NCBI GenBank assembly: GCA_029247205.1
Contig: JAQWLT010000043.1
Coordinates: forward strand, 1-60,236
Direction of reading: 5' to 3'
DNA: 60,236 nucleotides
DNA from: Phycisphaerales bacterium
GTDB taxonomy: Bacteria > Planctomycetota > Phycisphaerae > Phycisphaerales > SM1A02
Shown: piece after piece, positions 37,261-46,067 of the stretch
Layout of the letters: each line of letters starts with the position of its first letter
How positions within the stretch are numbered: the first letter of the stretch is position 1
The notes under the pieces: generated by a model
The model's input: the letters and a program-made list of their open reading frames with translations, nothing else
Told to the model about the DNA's origin: nothing
Database searches by the model: none
Made by a program: the position numbers and the translations under genes

Positions 37261-38109
37261 TCACTGCACCCAAGAGTTAATCCACCCGCTGGTTGTCGCC
37301 ATGACTTCAGCAAGTTGCGATGACGGCTCGCCATTCTCTGCAAACGGATTTGGTGTGTTGAAGACGTGATCGCCATCCTCGATCAAGTGAACGAGGGCTC
37401 GCGATGGATTGGCTTGCGCAATCGTGACAGCGTCGCTTGCTGAAACCGTCGGATCTTCGGCGCCATGCAACAGTCCGATGGGGCATCGAATTTGAGCAAC
37501 CTGAGCAAGTAAGTCATGACCCTCTGGATCATCAATCTGCTCTTGCAGCCAAGCTCTGCCAACATGCAACGTCTGCCCTGTTCTGGAAGAAGGCATGTCT
37601 ACAGTGCCATTGGAAAGTAGTTGTTTCTCCGCGTCACTGCTCATTCGCCGGAGTGAAGCTGGACTACTCAGCGATACCACCCCCACCACCGGTGACATCA
37701 CTTCGTTCAGTGCATGACGACCGGCTGTGAGTAAACACGTCGCGCCACCGCGACTGTGCCCGAATAGCACGACCCCAGATCCATCACCCGCCAACACGCC
37801 CCGATCGATGGCTTGCGAGAGCAGCGATATGTCTTCCACGCCACGGTTCCATGTGTCCTTCACAATGACACTATTGTCAAAGTGGCCGTTTCCGTGGTCC
37901 ATTCCTGAGTGCGAGAGATTCACGCGGTGCACGATGTGCCCTTCACTGCACAACTGCGCCGCGATCCATGGGAACATCCCGTATTCCTTGAAGCCAAGAT
38001 ACCCATGCACTACGAGAATCACCGCGCGGGGATCGCCCACCGGTCGTTGCGTCGTACCTCGAATCGGTAGCCCATTACTTCCTGGAAGTTCCCAATTGGT
38101 CATTTTCAT
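37261..38109 (-). CDS. Alpha/beta hydrolase
   Basis: The 282-residue soluble protein has the alpha/beta hydrolase layout: VVHGYLGFKEYGMFPW (oxyanion region), nucleophile elbow FGHSRGGAT with Ser119, acid in LLHGAEDPTVS, and catalytic His in IEDGDHVFN. Such proteins hydrolyse esters or peptides or act as lipases; substrate is unknown. It starts 1 nt after the stop of the isocitrate dehydrogenase-like gene, so the two are translationally coupled. It ends 22 bp from smc in a convergent arrangement. Confidence 0.85.
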   Translation of the reverse strand: MKMTNWELPGSNGLPIRGTTQRPVGDPRAVILVVHGYLGFKEYGMFPWIAAQLCSEGHIVHRVNLSHSGMDHGNGHFDNSVIVKDTWNRGVEDISLLSQAIDRGVLAGDGSGVVLFGHSRGGATCLLTAGRHALNEVMSPVVGVVSLSSPASLRRMSSDAEKQLLSNGTVDMPSSRTGQTLHVGRAWLQEQIDDPEGHDLLAQVAQIRCPIGLLHGAEDPTVSASDAVTIAQANPSRALVHLIEDGDHVFNTPNPFAENGEPSSQLAEVMATTSGWINSWVQ

Positions 38110-38110
38110 C

Positions 38111-39154
38111 TCAGCCTGACACCGTCAGATTCCGCGCAACCGCTTCGGCAAAGGCCTGGGTGCCTAGTTCACCGCCAAGATCACGCGTCTTCTCGCCTGC
38201 GATCATGGCAGCGTTATAGGCATTACGAATGCGGTCCGCAATGAGGTTGCACTGCGCATCGCCAGTTGATGTAGCAAGATGTCGCAGCAGCATCACGCCA
38301 CTCATGATCAGTGCCAGCGGATTCGCCACGCCTTGACCTGCAATATCAGGGGCAGAACCATGAACGGCTTCAAATACAGCACAGTGATCGCCACCAAAGT
38401 TGGCGCCGGGCGTAACGCCGAGACCTCCAACAAGCCCGGCACAGAGATCACTCATTACATCGCCATATAGATTTTCGCACAACAGCACGTCAAAGTCCTC
38501 GGGTTTCTGCACGATCGCCATACAGCCTGCGTCGATGATCCGTGACTCGAACTCGACCTTACCCTCGTAAGCCGCAGCCTCCTCACGGCAACACCGCAGA
38601 AAGAGACCATCGCCAAGTTTCATAATATTGGCCTTATGCAGCACCGTCACCTTGCGTCGACCTCGGGTGAGTGCATAGTCCATCGCAAACCGAGCAATCC
38701 GGCGGCTAGCGCCTTCGGTGACAACCTTGAGGCTCGTCACAACACCATCGGTGATGAGGTTCTCAATGCCGGCATAGAGCCCCTCGGTATTCTCACGAAC
38801 AATCACAATATCGACACCCGGATCGCTAAATCGCGTAGATACGCCAGCGAGACTCCGTACTGGGCGCACCGCTCCAAAGAGATTCAGACGTTTACGAAGC
38901 GCGACATTGACCGATGAAAAACCTTCACCAATCGGTGTGGTGCATGGCCCCTTGAGAGCCACCCGATGCTCAGCAATCGCGTCAACAGTCTCGGTGGGAA
39001 GGGTTTCTGTCGCTCCTCGCTCAACGGCGGCAAGACCAGCGTGCCGCTCTACCCACTCAATCTCGGCCCCGGCCTCGGCCAGCACAAATTGTGCTGCTGC
39101 CGCAACCTCTGGGCCAATGCCATCGCCTGGAATGAGTACTGCTGTATGGGACAT
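38111..39154 (-). CDS. NAD-dependent isocitrate dehydrogenase-like beta-decarboxylating dehydrogenase
   Basis: The 347-residue enzyme belongs to the isocitrate/isopropylmalate dehydrogenase family. Visible motifs are IPGDGIGPEV at the start, VALRKRLNLFGAVRPV (substrate loop), the IRENTEGLYAG-type signature as IVRENTEGLYAGIE, the tyrosine/lysine catalytic stretch, and DVLLCENLYGDVMSDLCAGLVGG with metal-binding Asp residues. The SVNVALRK phrase and overall length fit the NAD-dependent isocitrate dehydrogenase group, giving 2-oxoglutarate, more than isopropylmalate dehydrogenase. Homoisocitrate dehydrogenase remains possible. It is divergent from the FAD oxidoreductase with an 86-bp gap. Confidence 0.86.
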   Translation of the reverse strand: MSHTAVLIPGDGIGPEVAAAAQFVLAEAGAEIEWVERHAGLAAVERGATETLPTETVDAIAEHRVALKGPCTTPIGEGFSSVNVALRKRLNLFGAVRPVRSLAGVSTRFSDPGVDIVIVRENTEGLYAGIENLITDGVVTSLKVVTEGASRRIARFAMDYALTRGRRKVTVLHKANIMKLGDGLFLRCCREEAAAYEGKVEFESRIIDAGCMAIVQKPEDFDVLLCENLYGDVMSDLCAGLVGGLGVTPGANFGGDHCAVFEAVHGSAPDIAGQGVANPLALIMSGVMLLRHLATSTGDAQCNLIADRIRNAYNAAMIAGEKTRDLGGELGTQAFAEAVARNLTVSG

Positions 39155-39240
39155 GAAACGGTGTACTCCACGGGACTGGAAAGCACGTCACTCTAACAGA
39201 GCACTTGACGCGGTCACGGCCACGCCGGACCATATGACTC

Positions 39241-40425
39241 GTGCCACCGCCTGCGACGCAACTTGATGCCTTCATTGTCGGTGGTGGCATTGCTGGCCTG
39301 CTGACGCTCGATGCCCTGCATCGCCGCGGCTGTCGCGTTTGGTTGCTCGAGCGAAACGCGCTCGGATCCGGTCAAACCATCTGGAGTCAGGGCATTATTC
39401 ATGGCGGGCTCAAGTATGCCCTCGGCGGTGAGGCTGGTGAGGCCGCCCGGGCGGTCAGCAATATGCCAGCCCGCTGGTCAGCCATGCTCAATGGCCAGTC
39501 CGATCCCAACCTCTCGGCCGTACACATGCGAGCGAATGCATGCGCGGTGTGGGCAACCAGTGGCATGCGTTCGATCGCCGGCTTGCTTGGCGCACAATTC
39601 ACTCTGCGAACAAAACCAACGCCGTGGCCAGTTGACTCGCTGCCCGAGGCACTCGCAGGCGTGCGAACCAAGATTCTGCAGATTGCCGAGCCGGTACTCG
39701 AGCCAATGAGCCTGCTCAGCGTACTTGGATCAATGCACCACAATCGAGTATTGCTTGGCGACATCTCCAGCATCACGCCCACCGATGAATGTATAAACGT
39801 TGAACTCACAGGCGGACTACGCATTCGTGCTGGAAAACTCATTCTGACAGCAGGCGCGGGCAATGCCTCACTGCGAAGCATGGCTGACCTTCCAGCAGAT
39901 CGCGAACAGACCCGACCGCTGCAGATGATCCTTGCTCGAGGCCCACTTCCCGTCTTGAATGGTCACTGCATTCGGTCGACTCAGCCATGGCTAACGATCA
40001 CGACTGTCGCGGGCGACTCAGAGACGCGCGTCTGGCAGATTGGCGGACAGGTTGCTGAACGTGGCGCAGAAATGACCAGCGCCGCCACCATTCAGGCCGC
40101 TGTGCAAAATGTTCGTGCAGCAATGCCAAACCTCTCGCTTGAGGGAACCGAGTGGAGCACCTATCTCGCACCACGAAGTGAGTACGCAACAGGCCAAGGT
40201 GGACGTCCGGATCGCCATGGGCTGATCGAAGACGATCGAATCATCACCGCATGGCCAACCAAACTTGCGCTCGCCCCACTGCTAGCCGATGATATTGCAC
40301 ACCGAATCAGTGCAAACAGCGGCAGCCTCGAAGTGCCCGCTGACATGGCCAGACCCACCACCGCAACCCCACCCTGGCAGGAGGACCGCGTATGGACACC
40401 CGTCCACTCGGCCGCTCCGGCCTAA
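39241..40425 (+). CDS. FAD-dependent oxidoreductase (DAO family)
   Basis: The 394-residue protein begins with a Rossmann motif FIVGGGIAGLLTLDALHRRG. It continues with LLERNALGSGQTIWSQGIIHGGLKYALGG, a pattern of D-amino acid oxidase/glycerol-3-phosphate dehydrogenase-type flavoenzymes. Near the end, YATGQGGRPDRHG and AWPTKLALAPLLA resemble the C-terminal FAD loop. Electron donor and acceptor are unknown. A GTG start is used with no clear ribosome-binding site. The 3' end overlaps the aldo/keto reductase gene by 34 bp. Confidence 0.82.
   Translation: MPPPATQLDAFIVGGGIAGLLTLDALHRRGCRVWLLERNALGSGQTIWSQGIIHGGLKYALGGEAGEAARAVSNMPARWSAMLNGQSDPNLSAVHMRANACAVWATSGMRSIAGLLGAQFTLRTKPTPWPVDSLPEALAGVRTKILQIAEPVLEPMSLLSVLGSMHHNRVLLGDISSITPTDECINVELTGGLRIRAGKLILTAGAGNASLRSMADLPADREQTRPLQMILARGPLPVLNGHCIRSTQPWLTITTVAGDSETRVWQIGGQVAERGAEMTSAATIQAAVQNVRAAMPNLSLEGTEWSTYLAPRSEYATGQGGRPDRHGLIEDDRIITAWPTKLALAPLLADDIAHRISANSGSLEVPADMARPTTATPPWQEDRVWTPVHSAAPA
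40379..40384 (+). promoter_or_regulatory. Strong ribosome-binding site inside the FAD oxidoreductase gene
   Basis: AGGAGG at 40379-40384, 7 nt before ATG 40392, is the best Shine-Dalgarno sequence seen in the window. It lies inside the upstream coding region and fixes the start of the aldo/keto reductase despite the 34-bp overlap. Confidence 0.8.
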
Positions 40426-41159
40426 GTGTTTCACATGTCGGCTGGGGCACGGTCAAACTGGGCCGCAATACGGCGGTCAAGTTCCCCGAGGCCTTTGCAT
40501 TGCCGAGCGATGCAGAGGCACGTTCGATTGTGCACAATATGATCGATCTAGGCATCACGCTCATTGATACCGCCCCCGCCTACGGACTCGCAGAAGAGCG
40601 ACTCGGCGATGCCATCCTCGGCTGCCGCGATGAGCTCGTGCTCTGCACCAAAGTCGGTGAGACCTTCAAGGACGGAGTCAGCCATCATGACTTCTCGGCC
40701 AAGGCTGTCCGCGAAAGCCTCGAAGAAAGCTTGCGAAGGCTGCGAACCGATCATGTCGACGTCTTACTCGTGCATGCCGACGACGATGACCTCGCGTTAC
40801 AAGACGGCACCGATCTCGTGCAGACGCTGCAACGCCTCCGCGACGAAGGCAAGACACGCAGTATCGGCTTCTCAGGCAAGACCACAGAGGCCGCTGAAGC
40901 GGCTCTGGGGTGGGCGGATGTGTTGATGTGCGCCTACACGATGGAAGATCGCAGCCACGAAGCAGTGATCAAAGCGGCAGGGGCCGCTGGCGTCGGTGTT
41001 CTGCTGAAGAAGGTCCTCGGCAGCGGCCATCTTCCGGCAGCAGAGGCTTTGCAATTCGTCCTGAACAACGCTCCCATCGCGAGCAGCGTTGCGTCCGTTG
41101 TCATCGGCAGCCTCAACAGCACCCGAATGGAAGCGAATGTTGCGATTGCGCAGCGATGA
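40392..41159 (+). CDS. Aldo/keto reductase
   Basis: The 255-residue protein has the catalytic tetrad of NADPH-dependent aldo/keto reductases: Asp59 and Tyr64 in IDTAPAYG, Lys87 in LCTKVGE and His128 in VLLVHADD. The N-terminal MDTRPLGRSGLSVSHVGWGT is typical. It is short for the family (usually 300 or more residues): the region after LLKKVLGSGHLPAAEA is compressed, but the final LNSTRMEANV segment for cofactor binding is kept. Its overlap with the FAD oxidoreductase suggests a shared substrate route, perhaps sugar or polyol related; that is inference. Confidence 0.87.
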   Translation: MDTRPLGRSGLSVSHVGWGTVKLGRNTAVKFPEAFALPSDAEARSIVHNMIDLGITLIDTAPAYGLAEERLGDAILGCRDELVLCTKVGETFKDGVSHHDFSAKAVRESLEESLRRLRTDHVDVLLVHADDDDLALQDGTDLVQTLQRLRDEGKTRSIGFSGKTTEAAEAALGWADVLMCAYTMEDRSHEAVIKAAGAAGVGVLLKKVLGSGHLPAAEALQFVLNNAPIASSVASVVIGSLNSTRMEANVAIAQR

Positions 41160-41177
41160 TGGCAATTTCCGCCGTCG

Positions 41178-41951
41178 TCAGGGAACAACAAGCACGACGT
41201 CGAGCACCAACCGGTTGGGGTCCCCACCAAGGGCTGCCCTATTGGCTTCGAAGATCTCGCTCCACCGCTGAGAATCCCCGTAGTAGTCAATGGCAATTGA
41301 ACTGAGGGTGTCGCCCTCTCCGACGCGGTGGCGGCGACCGGGCAAACTTGGCGTGGCCACGCGGGCCACTGGTCTGGACGGGGTGATTGTGGGGATACGG
41401 AGCGTGCCACCAACCCGCAGGCTGCGCGGATCAATCTTGGGATTGGCATCCAAGAGTTGCTGCCACTTGTTGCCATTTCCGAGCGTGCGAGCAGCAATCG
41501 ATGTCAACGTGTCGCCTGAGCGAATCGTTACGCGAGTTGGGCGGGCTGAGGGTGCTGGGGGCCGCACAGGCACTTTGGGCTGAAGCAGCCTGCCTGTTGT
41601 CGTTGATCTCTGAGGCATCGAATTGATCTTGGTCGGCAGCACTGAGGCGGGGACGTTCTTGCCCATCTCCACCACCGCCGCCTGATCAACCGCCTGGGCC
41701 AGAGGCTGGCTTACCTCAGCGACACGGCTCATGGTGAGTGGTTTCTCTGGTGACCGTATCGTCGGTGACGAGGTGGGCGTGTTGATCGTCATCTTGCCCA
41801 CGATCGGATTCGGAGCCGTAGCGATTGCGGGAGGAGCCTTGGCAGTCTCAACGGATGCCGATGCAGGCACCGGACCTCCACCGTAGAACACAATCAACAG
41901 TACGACGGCCGCCACGGCTGCGAGCAAGATGAACTTACCACCAGTTGTCAT
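41178..41951 (-). CDS. Membrane-anchored protein with two LysM domains
   Basis: The 257-residue protein has an N-terminal anchor (about residues 7-24), a low-complexity Pro/Ala/Thr linker (30-130) and two LysM modules. These read RVTIRSGDTLTSIAARTLGN and, after a short linker, HRVGEGDTLSSIAIDYYGD, each followed by a hydrophobic strand. LysM binds peptidoglycan glycan strands. A GGAGG site precedes the ATG by 6 nt. It follows secDF by 54 bp and is probably the last gene of the tgt-yajC-secDF operon. It ends 18 bp from the convergent aldo/keto reductase. Confidence 0.85.
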   Translation of the reverse strand: MTTGGKFILLAAVAAVVLLIVFYGGGPVPASASVETAKAPPAIATAPNPIVGKMTINTPTSSPTIRSPEKPLTMSRVAEVSQPLAQAVDQAAVVEMGKNVPASVLPTKINSMPQRSTTTGRLLQPKVPVRPPAPSARPTRVTIRSGDTLTSIAARTLGNGNKWQQLLDANPKIDPRSLRVGGTLRIPTITPSRPVARVATPSLPGRRHRVGEGDTLSSIAIDYYGDSQRWSEIFEANRAALGGDPNRLVLDVVLVVP

Positions 41952-42005
41952 AGAGCACCTCCATGAAGGCTCATCGACCGTCAGCGTAGCTCAACGTGAG
42001 AACAC

Positions 42006-45000
42006 TCAACTCGCGACCGGTTCACCCGTCGGAAGTGGCAGGGTGTCGTCTCGCTCAGGCTCTGGCTCGGGTTCAGGCCGATCACTTCCACGGAAGACCA
42101 GCGGAGAGGCAATTGCTACTGACGAATAGGTTCCAATGATCACGCCGATCACCAAAGCAAAGGCGAAGCCGCGAATGCCGGTACCACCGAAGATATAGAT
42201 GATCAAGACAGCAATGAGCGTTGTGACCGATGTCAGAATCGTTCGGCTGAAGGCCTGGTTGATCGAGCGGTTTACGCATTCCTTGCTCGGCACTGGGCGC
42301 TTGCCTCGGTTCTCACGAATACGATCCAAAACAACGATCGTGTCATTCAGCGAGTAACCAATCACGGTCAGCAGTGCTGCGACGATACCTGTATTAATCT
42401 GGAACTCTTCGATCAAAAGGCCACCCGAGGCCCAACTCGTGCCAGCGATGATGCCAGTGAGGGCGAGGAAGCCCACGACGATGATGACGTCATGGCACAG
42501 GGCGGCAATCGCTGCGATGGAATATCGCAGTGAGCCGAATCGCACCCAGATGTAGAACAGGATGCCAGCAAGTGAAAGTACGACTGCGCCGATTGCGTTG
42601 GCCGTTCGCGTCGCGGCCACGGCGGGAGCAAAACTGCTGACCTGCTCGAAGCTGCTTTGCCTCGCGAGCGCCTCAGACAGCAGGCCCCACTCTCGTTGGG
42701 CAAGCCGCTCGTCTACGAGGCTAGCCTCGTTGCGGAGATAGTTGATCTCAGGGTCGAGCACACTGACTGCCACTGTAGACCACAGACCATCGCCTGCGGC
42801 CTCAACGCCAGCAACATGCACGTCACGGCCAATTGTGTCACTGAAGCTAGGGTCCTGACGCAAGTGGTCGACACGCTGACGTACCTCGTCAAGCGTGATA
42901 GGTGGTTCAATCGATTCGGCAAGCACAACAACACCGCCACGGAAGTCCGAGACGTCTGCAATCGTCGCACTAAGTCCAAGCACTTCACCAACGGTGTCAG
43001 CGTTAATCTGTGATGTGCGCTGCGCCCAGTCGCCGCCATCAGCAAAGGCACGGGCCGGGGAGATATCAAGTTCGCTTCCAAACTCCGCAAGCAAAGCCGC
43101 TTCAACAACGTCTTGAATGCCTTCTTCGCTTGCCAGGCCTGCAGGCGAGGCAACCTTCACTTGGAAGGAGTTGCCCATCGTTCGACCTGTTTCACCCGTA
43201 ATCGTCTTGTCGCCGACGGTCAGAATCTTGGCTTGTCGCATTTCGCGAAGGATGCGGGCTTCCAGCGTATCGCCTTCGCTCGCCCGCTCGCCAATGGCAT
43301 GCACACGCTCGGTAACCGATCCAGCACCCTCTTGATGCAAGTGGATCTGACTTCCGTCGTCATGCGTTCCGGTCTGCATGGTGACTGCCACGCCGCCACG
43401 GAACTCGGTGTCAAACATGTTGGCACCGCGAACATAGAAGACTGAGATCGAACCGATGATGGCCAATCCACTGAATACCCAGAACACGCCTCGCAGGCCG
43501 ACCCAGTCAAAATTTGGTCGCAAGAGACGGCCAATCGTCGGAATGACCGAGGGCAGCATGGGAAGATGACGTCCCTTAAACCAGTACAGGAACGCATCAA
43601 AGAAGAATCGGGTCACAAACAGCGTCGTGAAGAGTGTTGCGACGATGCCGATGCTCAGCGTCAAGGCAAAGCCCTTGACCTCGGTTGTCGGCTCCATCAT
43701 CAGCAGAACCGCGCACACAATGAGGTTGGTGATATTGGCGTCGAAAATTGTCGGCGACACTTGTCGGTACGCCGTGCGAACGGCTTCGCGCAGATCGCGA
43801 GCCCCCCCTTCCAACTCCTCACGAATACGTTCGTAGATCAGTACGTTGGCGTCCACAGCCATACCCATCGTCAGCACAACGCCAGCAAGACCGGGCAACG
43901 TAAACGTGCCCTGCATCATGGCCATCACGCCAAAGATGATGATGCCATTCATGATCAGGGCTGCATCAGCAACCAAGCCCGCACCGAGGTACCAGATGAA
44001 CATAAACACGCCAACGACCAGCACAGCCCACAAGAACGCATCGAGACCACGAGTCAAGTTGTCGGCGCCGATTGATGGGCCAAGCCAACTGACCGCAATT
44101 GGTTCTTGTGACAGTCTCGCCTCAAGCGTGCCAGAGGCAAGCACACGCGTGAGATAGCCAAGCTCCTCGGCCGAGAACGAGCCGCTGATCACGCCGTTGC
44201 CTGCGATCGTGTCGTTCAGATTTGGCGCTGAATAGACCTTGCCGTCAAGCACAATGGCCATCGGCTCACCAACATGCGGCTGGGTCATGCGGCTCATCAA
44301 ACTGCCGCCCGATGGATCAAGCCGGAAACTGACGGCCGGTCGACCGAGTTGATCCACAGTCTTGCTCGTGCTGTCGATACTCCAAGAAGAATCGCCTCGG
44401 TGGGTCATCGCCTTACCTGGCTGCGTATAGAGCAGCACGTAGTACTGCCCATCTCGCTCGGCAGCGACAAGTCTGTTATTCGAGGCAAAATAAGCAACGG
44501 GGTCGGCCTCCAGAGCCTGCAACGCCTCCGGAGAGTCAACCCACTGGTCCAAGTCATGCACAGCGAACCACTTGGCCAAAATCGAGTCAGTGTTATCTGG
44601 ACCAACTTCGGCTAATTGGGCGCGAAGTCGGTCGATATCTACGCCCTCGACCGCTCCAGGGCGAGCCCCGATGTGGAAGTCGAGCACGCCCGCACCACGC
44701 AGCAGCCGCTGCAAGTCCTTGGGGTCATCGAGACCCGTTCGACGCGACTGATACTCACGCCACGAAGCCATGATTTCATCAAGCCCATCACCGGCACCGG
44801 GGAACTCCAACGTCAACCGCTCAATCCCAGCCTCACGGGGGGACTGCTTCAACACAGCCCGACCTTCTGCATCAATAACAATGTCGCCATCGTCATTGCG
44901 TACAACTTCGTGCGTGTCTGGCAATTCCAGCACTCGCATAATTCGACTTCCGTCGAGGCTCATCGAAAGCAGTTCTTCTTGTAGTGATTCTGCTTCAAAC

Positions 45001-45554
45001 TCAGCATCAGCAAGCGCCTGACGCGCTGCATTCACTGCAGCGAGCTCGCCCGTAGCTTCAACTTGTACACGCTCAGCTCGAAGTGCCTGTGCAGCACTGA
45101 ATGCGGTCTGCAAATTGGCGACCAAGGAACCACGATCACCTTCCCCGCCAAACTTCGCAACAGCATTTCCACTCTTGAGCGACTGCTCAAGCGCGGACCG
45201 TTTGATTTCAGTCGATGCAACGAAGGCATTCAGGTGATCTCGATACGCTTCAGCGAGTGCCTTCACTTCAGCATTCGGCAGAGGCATCACGACTTCAATG
45301 CGGTCACTGCCAAGCGGCGTCATCGCAATATCAAGCACGCCCTGTGGATTCACTCGCTCGGAGAGAACGCTAATCGTCTGCTCTAGTAGGGCGGGACGAT
45401 CAGCGCCTTCCGGCATGCGGACCGAATACACAAGGCTGACGCCACCACTCAGGTCACGACCAAGACGAATGCGGTCCTCTGGCGGATTGACCGCCCAAAG
45501 ACAGCCGCCGATCACGACGATGATGACAAACAATTTCCAGAATGCGTTCTGCAT
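42006..45554 (-). CDS. secDF: Fused protein-export subunits SecD-SecF
   Basis: SecD and SecF use the proton gradient to help pull proteins through SecYEG. Here they are one 1182-residue protein. The SecD part has a first helix, the LGRDLSGGVSLVYSV motif, a large periplasmic P1 domain and about five helices, including VVLTMGMAVDANVLIYERIREEL. The SecF part begins near residue 665 (LLRPNFDWVGLRG), has FDTEFRGGVAV, then a periplasmic domain and helices with GYSLNDTIVVLDRIREN. Both conserved Asp positions of the SecD/SecF transmembrane motifs are present. Fused SecDF is known in several phyla. It follows yajC by 33 bp. Confidence 0.96.
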   Translation of the reverse strand: MQNAFWKLFVIIVVIGGCLWAVNPPEDRIRLGRDLSGGVSLVYSVRMPEGADRPALLEQTISVLSERVNPQGVLDIAMTPLGSDRIEVVMPLPNAEVKALAEAYRDHLNAFVASTEIKRSALEQSLKSGNAVAKFGGEGDRGSLVANLQTAFSAAQALRAERVQVEATGELAAVNAARQALADAEFEAESLQEELLSMSLDGSRIMRVLELPDTHEVVRNDDGDIVIDAEGRAVLKQSPREAGIERLTLEFPGAGDGLDEIMASWREYQSRRTGLDDPKDLQRLLRGAGVLDFHIGARPGAVEGVDIDRLRAQLAEVGPDNTDSILAKWFAVHDLDQWVDSPEALQALEADPVAYFASNNRLVAAERDGQYYVLLYTQPGKAMTHRGDSSWSIDSTSKTVDQLGRPAVSFRLDPSGGSLMSRMTQPHVGEPMAIVLDGKVYSAPNLNDTIAGNGVISGSFSAEELGYLTRVLASGTLEARLSQEPIAVSWLGPSIGADNLTRGLDAFLWAVLVVGVFMFIWYLGAGLVADAALIMNGIIIFGVMAMMQGTFTLPGLAGVVLTMGMAVDANVLIYERIREELEGGARDLREAVRTAYRQVSPTIFDANITNLIVCAVLLMMEPTTEVKGFALTLSIGIVATLFTTLFVTRFFFDAFLYWFKGRHLPMLPSVIPTIGRLLRPNFDWVGLRGVFWVFSGLAIIGSISVFYVRGANMFDTEFRGGVAVTMQTGTHDDGSQIHLHQEGAGSVTERVHAIGERASEGDTLEARILREMRQAKILTVGDKTITGETGRTMGNSFQVKVASPAGLASEEGIQDVVEAALLAEFGSELDISPARAFADGGDWAQRTSQINADTVGEVLGLSATIADVSDFRGGVVVLAESIEPPITLDEVRQRVDHLRQDPSFSDTIGRDVHVAGVEAAGDGLWSTVAVSVLDPEINYLRNEASLVDERLAQREWGLLSEALARQSSFEQVSSFAPAVAATRTANAIGAVVLSLAGILFYIWVRFGSLRYSIAAIAALCHDVIIVVGFLALTGIIAGTSWASGGLLIEEFQINTGIVAALLTVIGYSLNDTIVVLDRIRENRGKRPVPSKECVNRSINQAFSRTILTSVTTLIAVLIIYIFGGTGIRGFAFALVIGVIIGTYSSVAIASPLVFRGSDRPEPEPEPERDDTLPLPTGEPVAS

Positions 45555-45587
45555 GGGGGTTGTGTTCTCGTAAGGGGCTCGGTGGGC

Positions 45588-46067
45588 TCAGTCGTTGTCA
45601 GCGTTGCTGCCGCTACTGTTCGAGTCGGATGATTCAATCACTTGCTGCAGTGCAGCCCGCGACACAGTCACGCGACTACCAGAATTACGATCGACCTCAA
45701 GTAACGCAGTGTCAGGCTTGAGTTCAATCACGCGGCCAATCATGCCGCCAATGGTTTGTACGGTGTCGTTCTTAGAAATGGCGTGAATCAATGCTGCGCG
45801 GCGTTTCTTCTCTTTGCGTTGGCTGAGCATTGAGAAACCTACGACCGCCACCATCACAACGATCAAGATCATGAAGAAGTTGTCGCCAAATGGACCGGCC
45901 GGCGTTTGAGCAGCGCCTTCTTGGGGAGTCCCGTCTTCGCCCACAACGGTTGTATTGGAGACGCCTGGGCCTGAGGAGCCCGGTGGTGGGGCCGCGGCTG
46001 GATTAGTCGTCGCAGCTCCAGTTGTACCCAAGGAAGTCCAGAGAATGCTGTGTCCAAACATGGTCAT
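45588..46067 (-). CDS. yajC: Preprotein translocase accessory subunit YajC
   Basis: YajC associates with SecDF. From ATG 46067 the protein has 159 residues: a Pro/Gly/Thr-rich N-terminal extension of about 60 residues, one membrane helix (about 64-81), the KEKKRRAALIHAI segment and the conserved QTIGGMIGRVIEL. The extension is longer than in E. coli YajC (110 residues). The start overlaps the tgt stop (ATGA) and has GGAG about 10 nt upstream; longer upstream starts are in tgt and unconserved. Confidence 0.92.
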   Translation of the reverse strand: MTMFGHSILWTSLGTTGAATTNPAAAPPPGSSGPGVSNTTVVGEDGTPQEGAAQTPAGPFGDNFFMILIVVMVAVVGFSMLSQRKEKKRRAALIHAISKNDTVQTIGGMIGRVIELKPDTALLEVDRNSGSRVTVSRAALQQVIESSDSNSSGSNADND

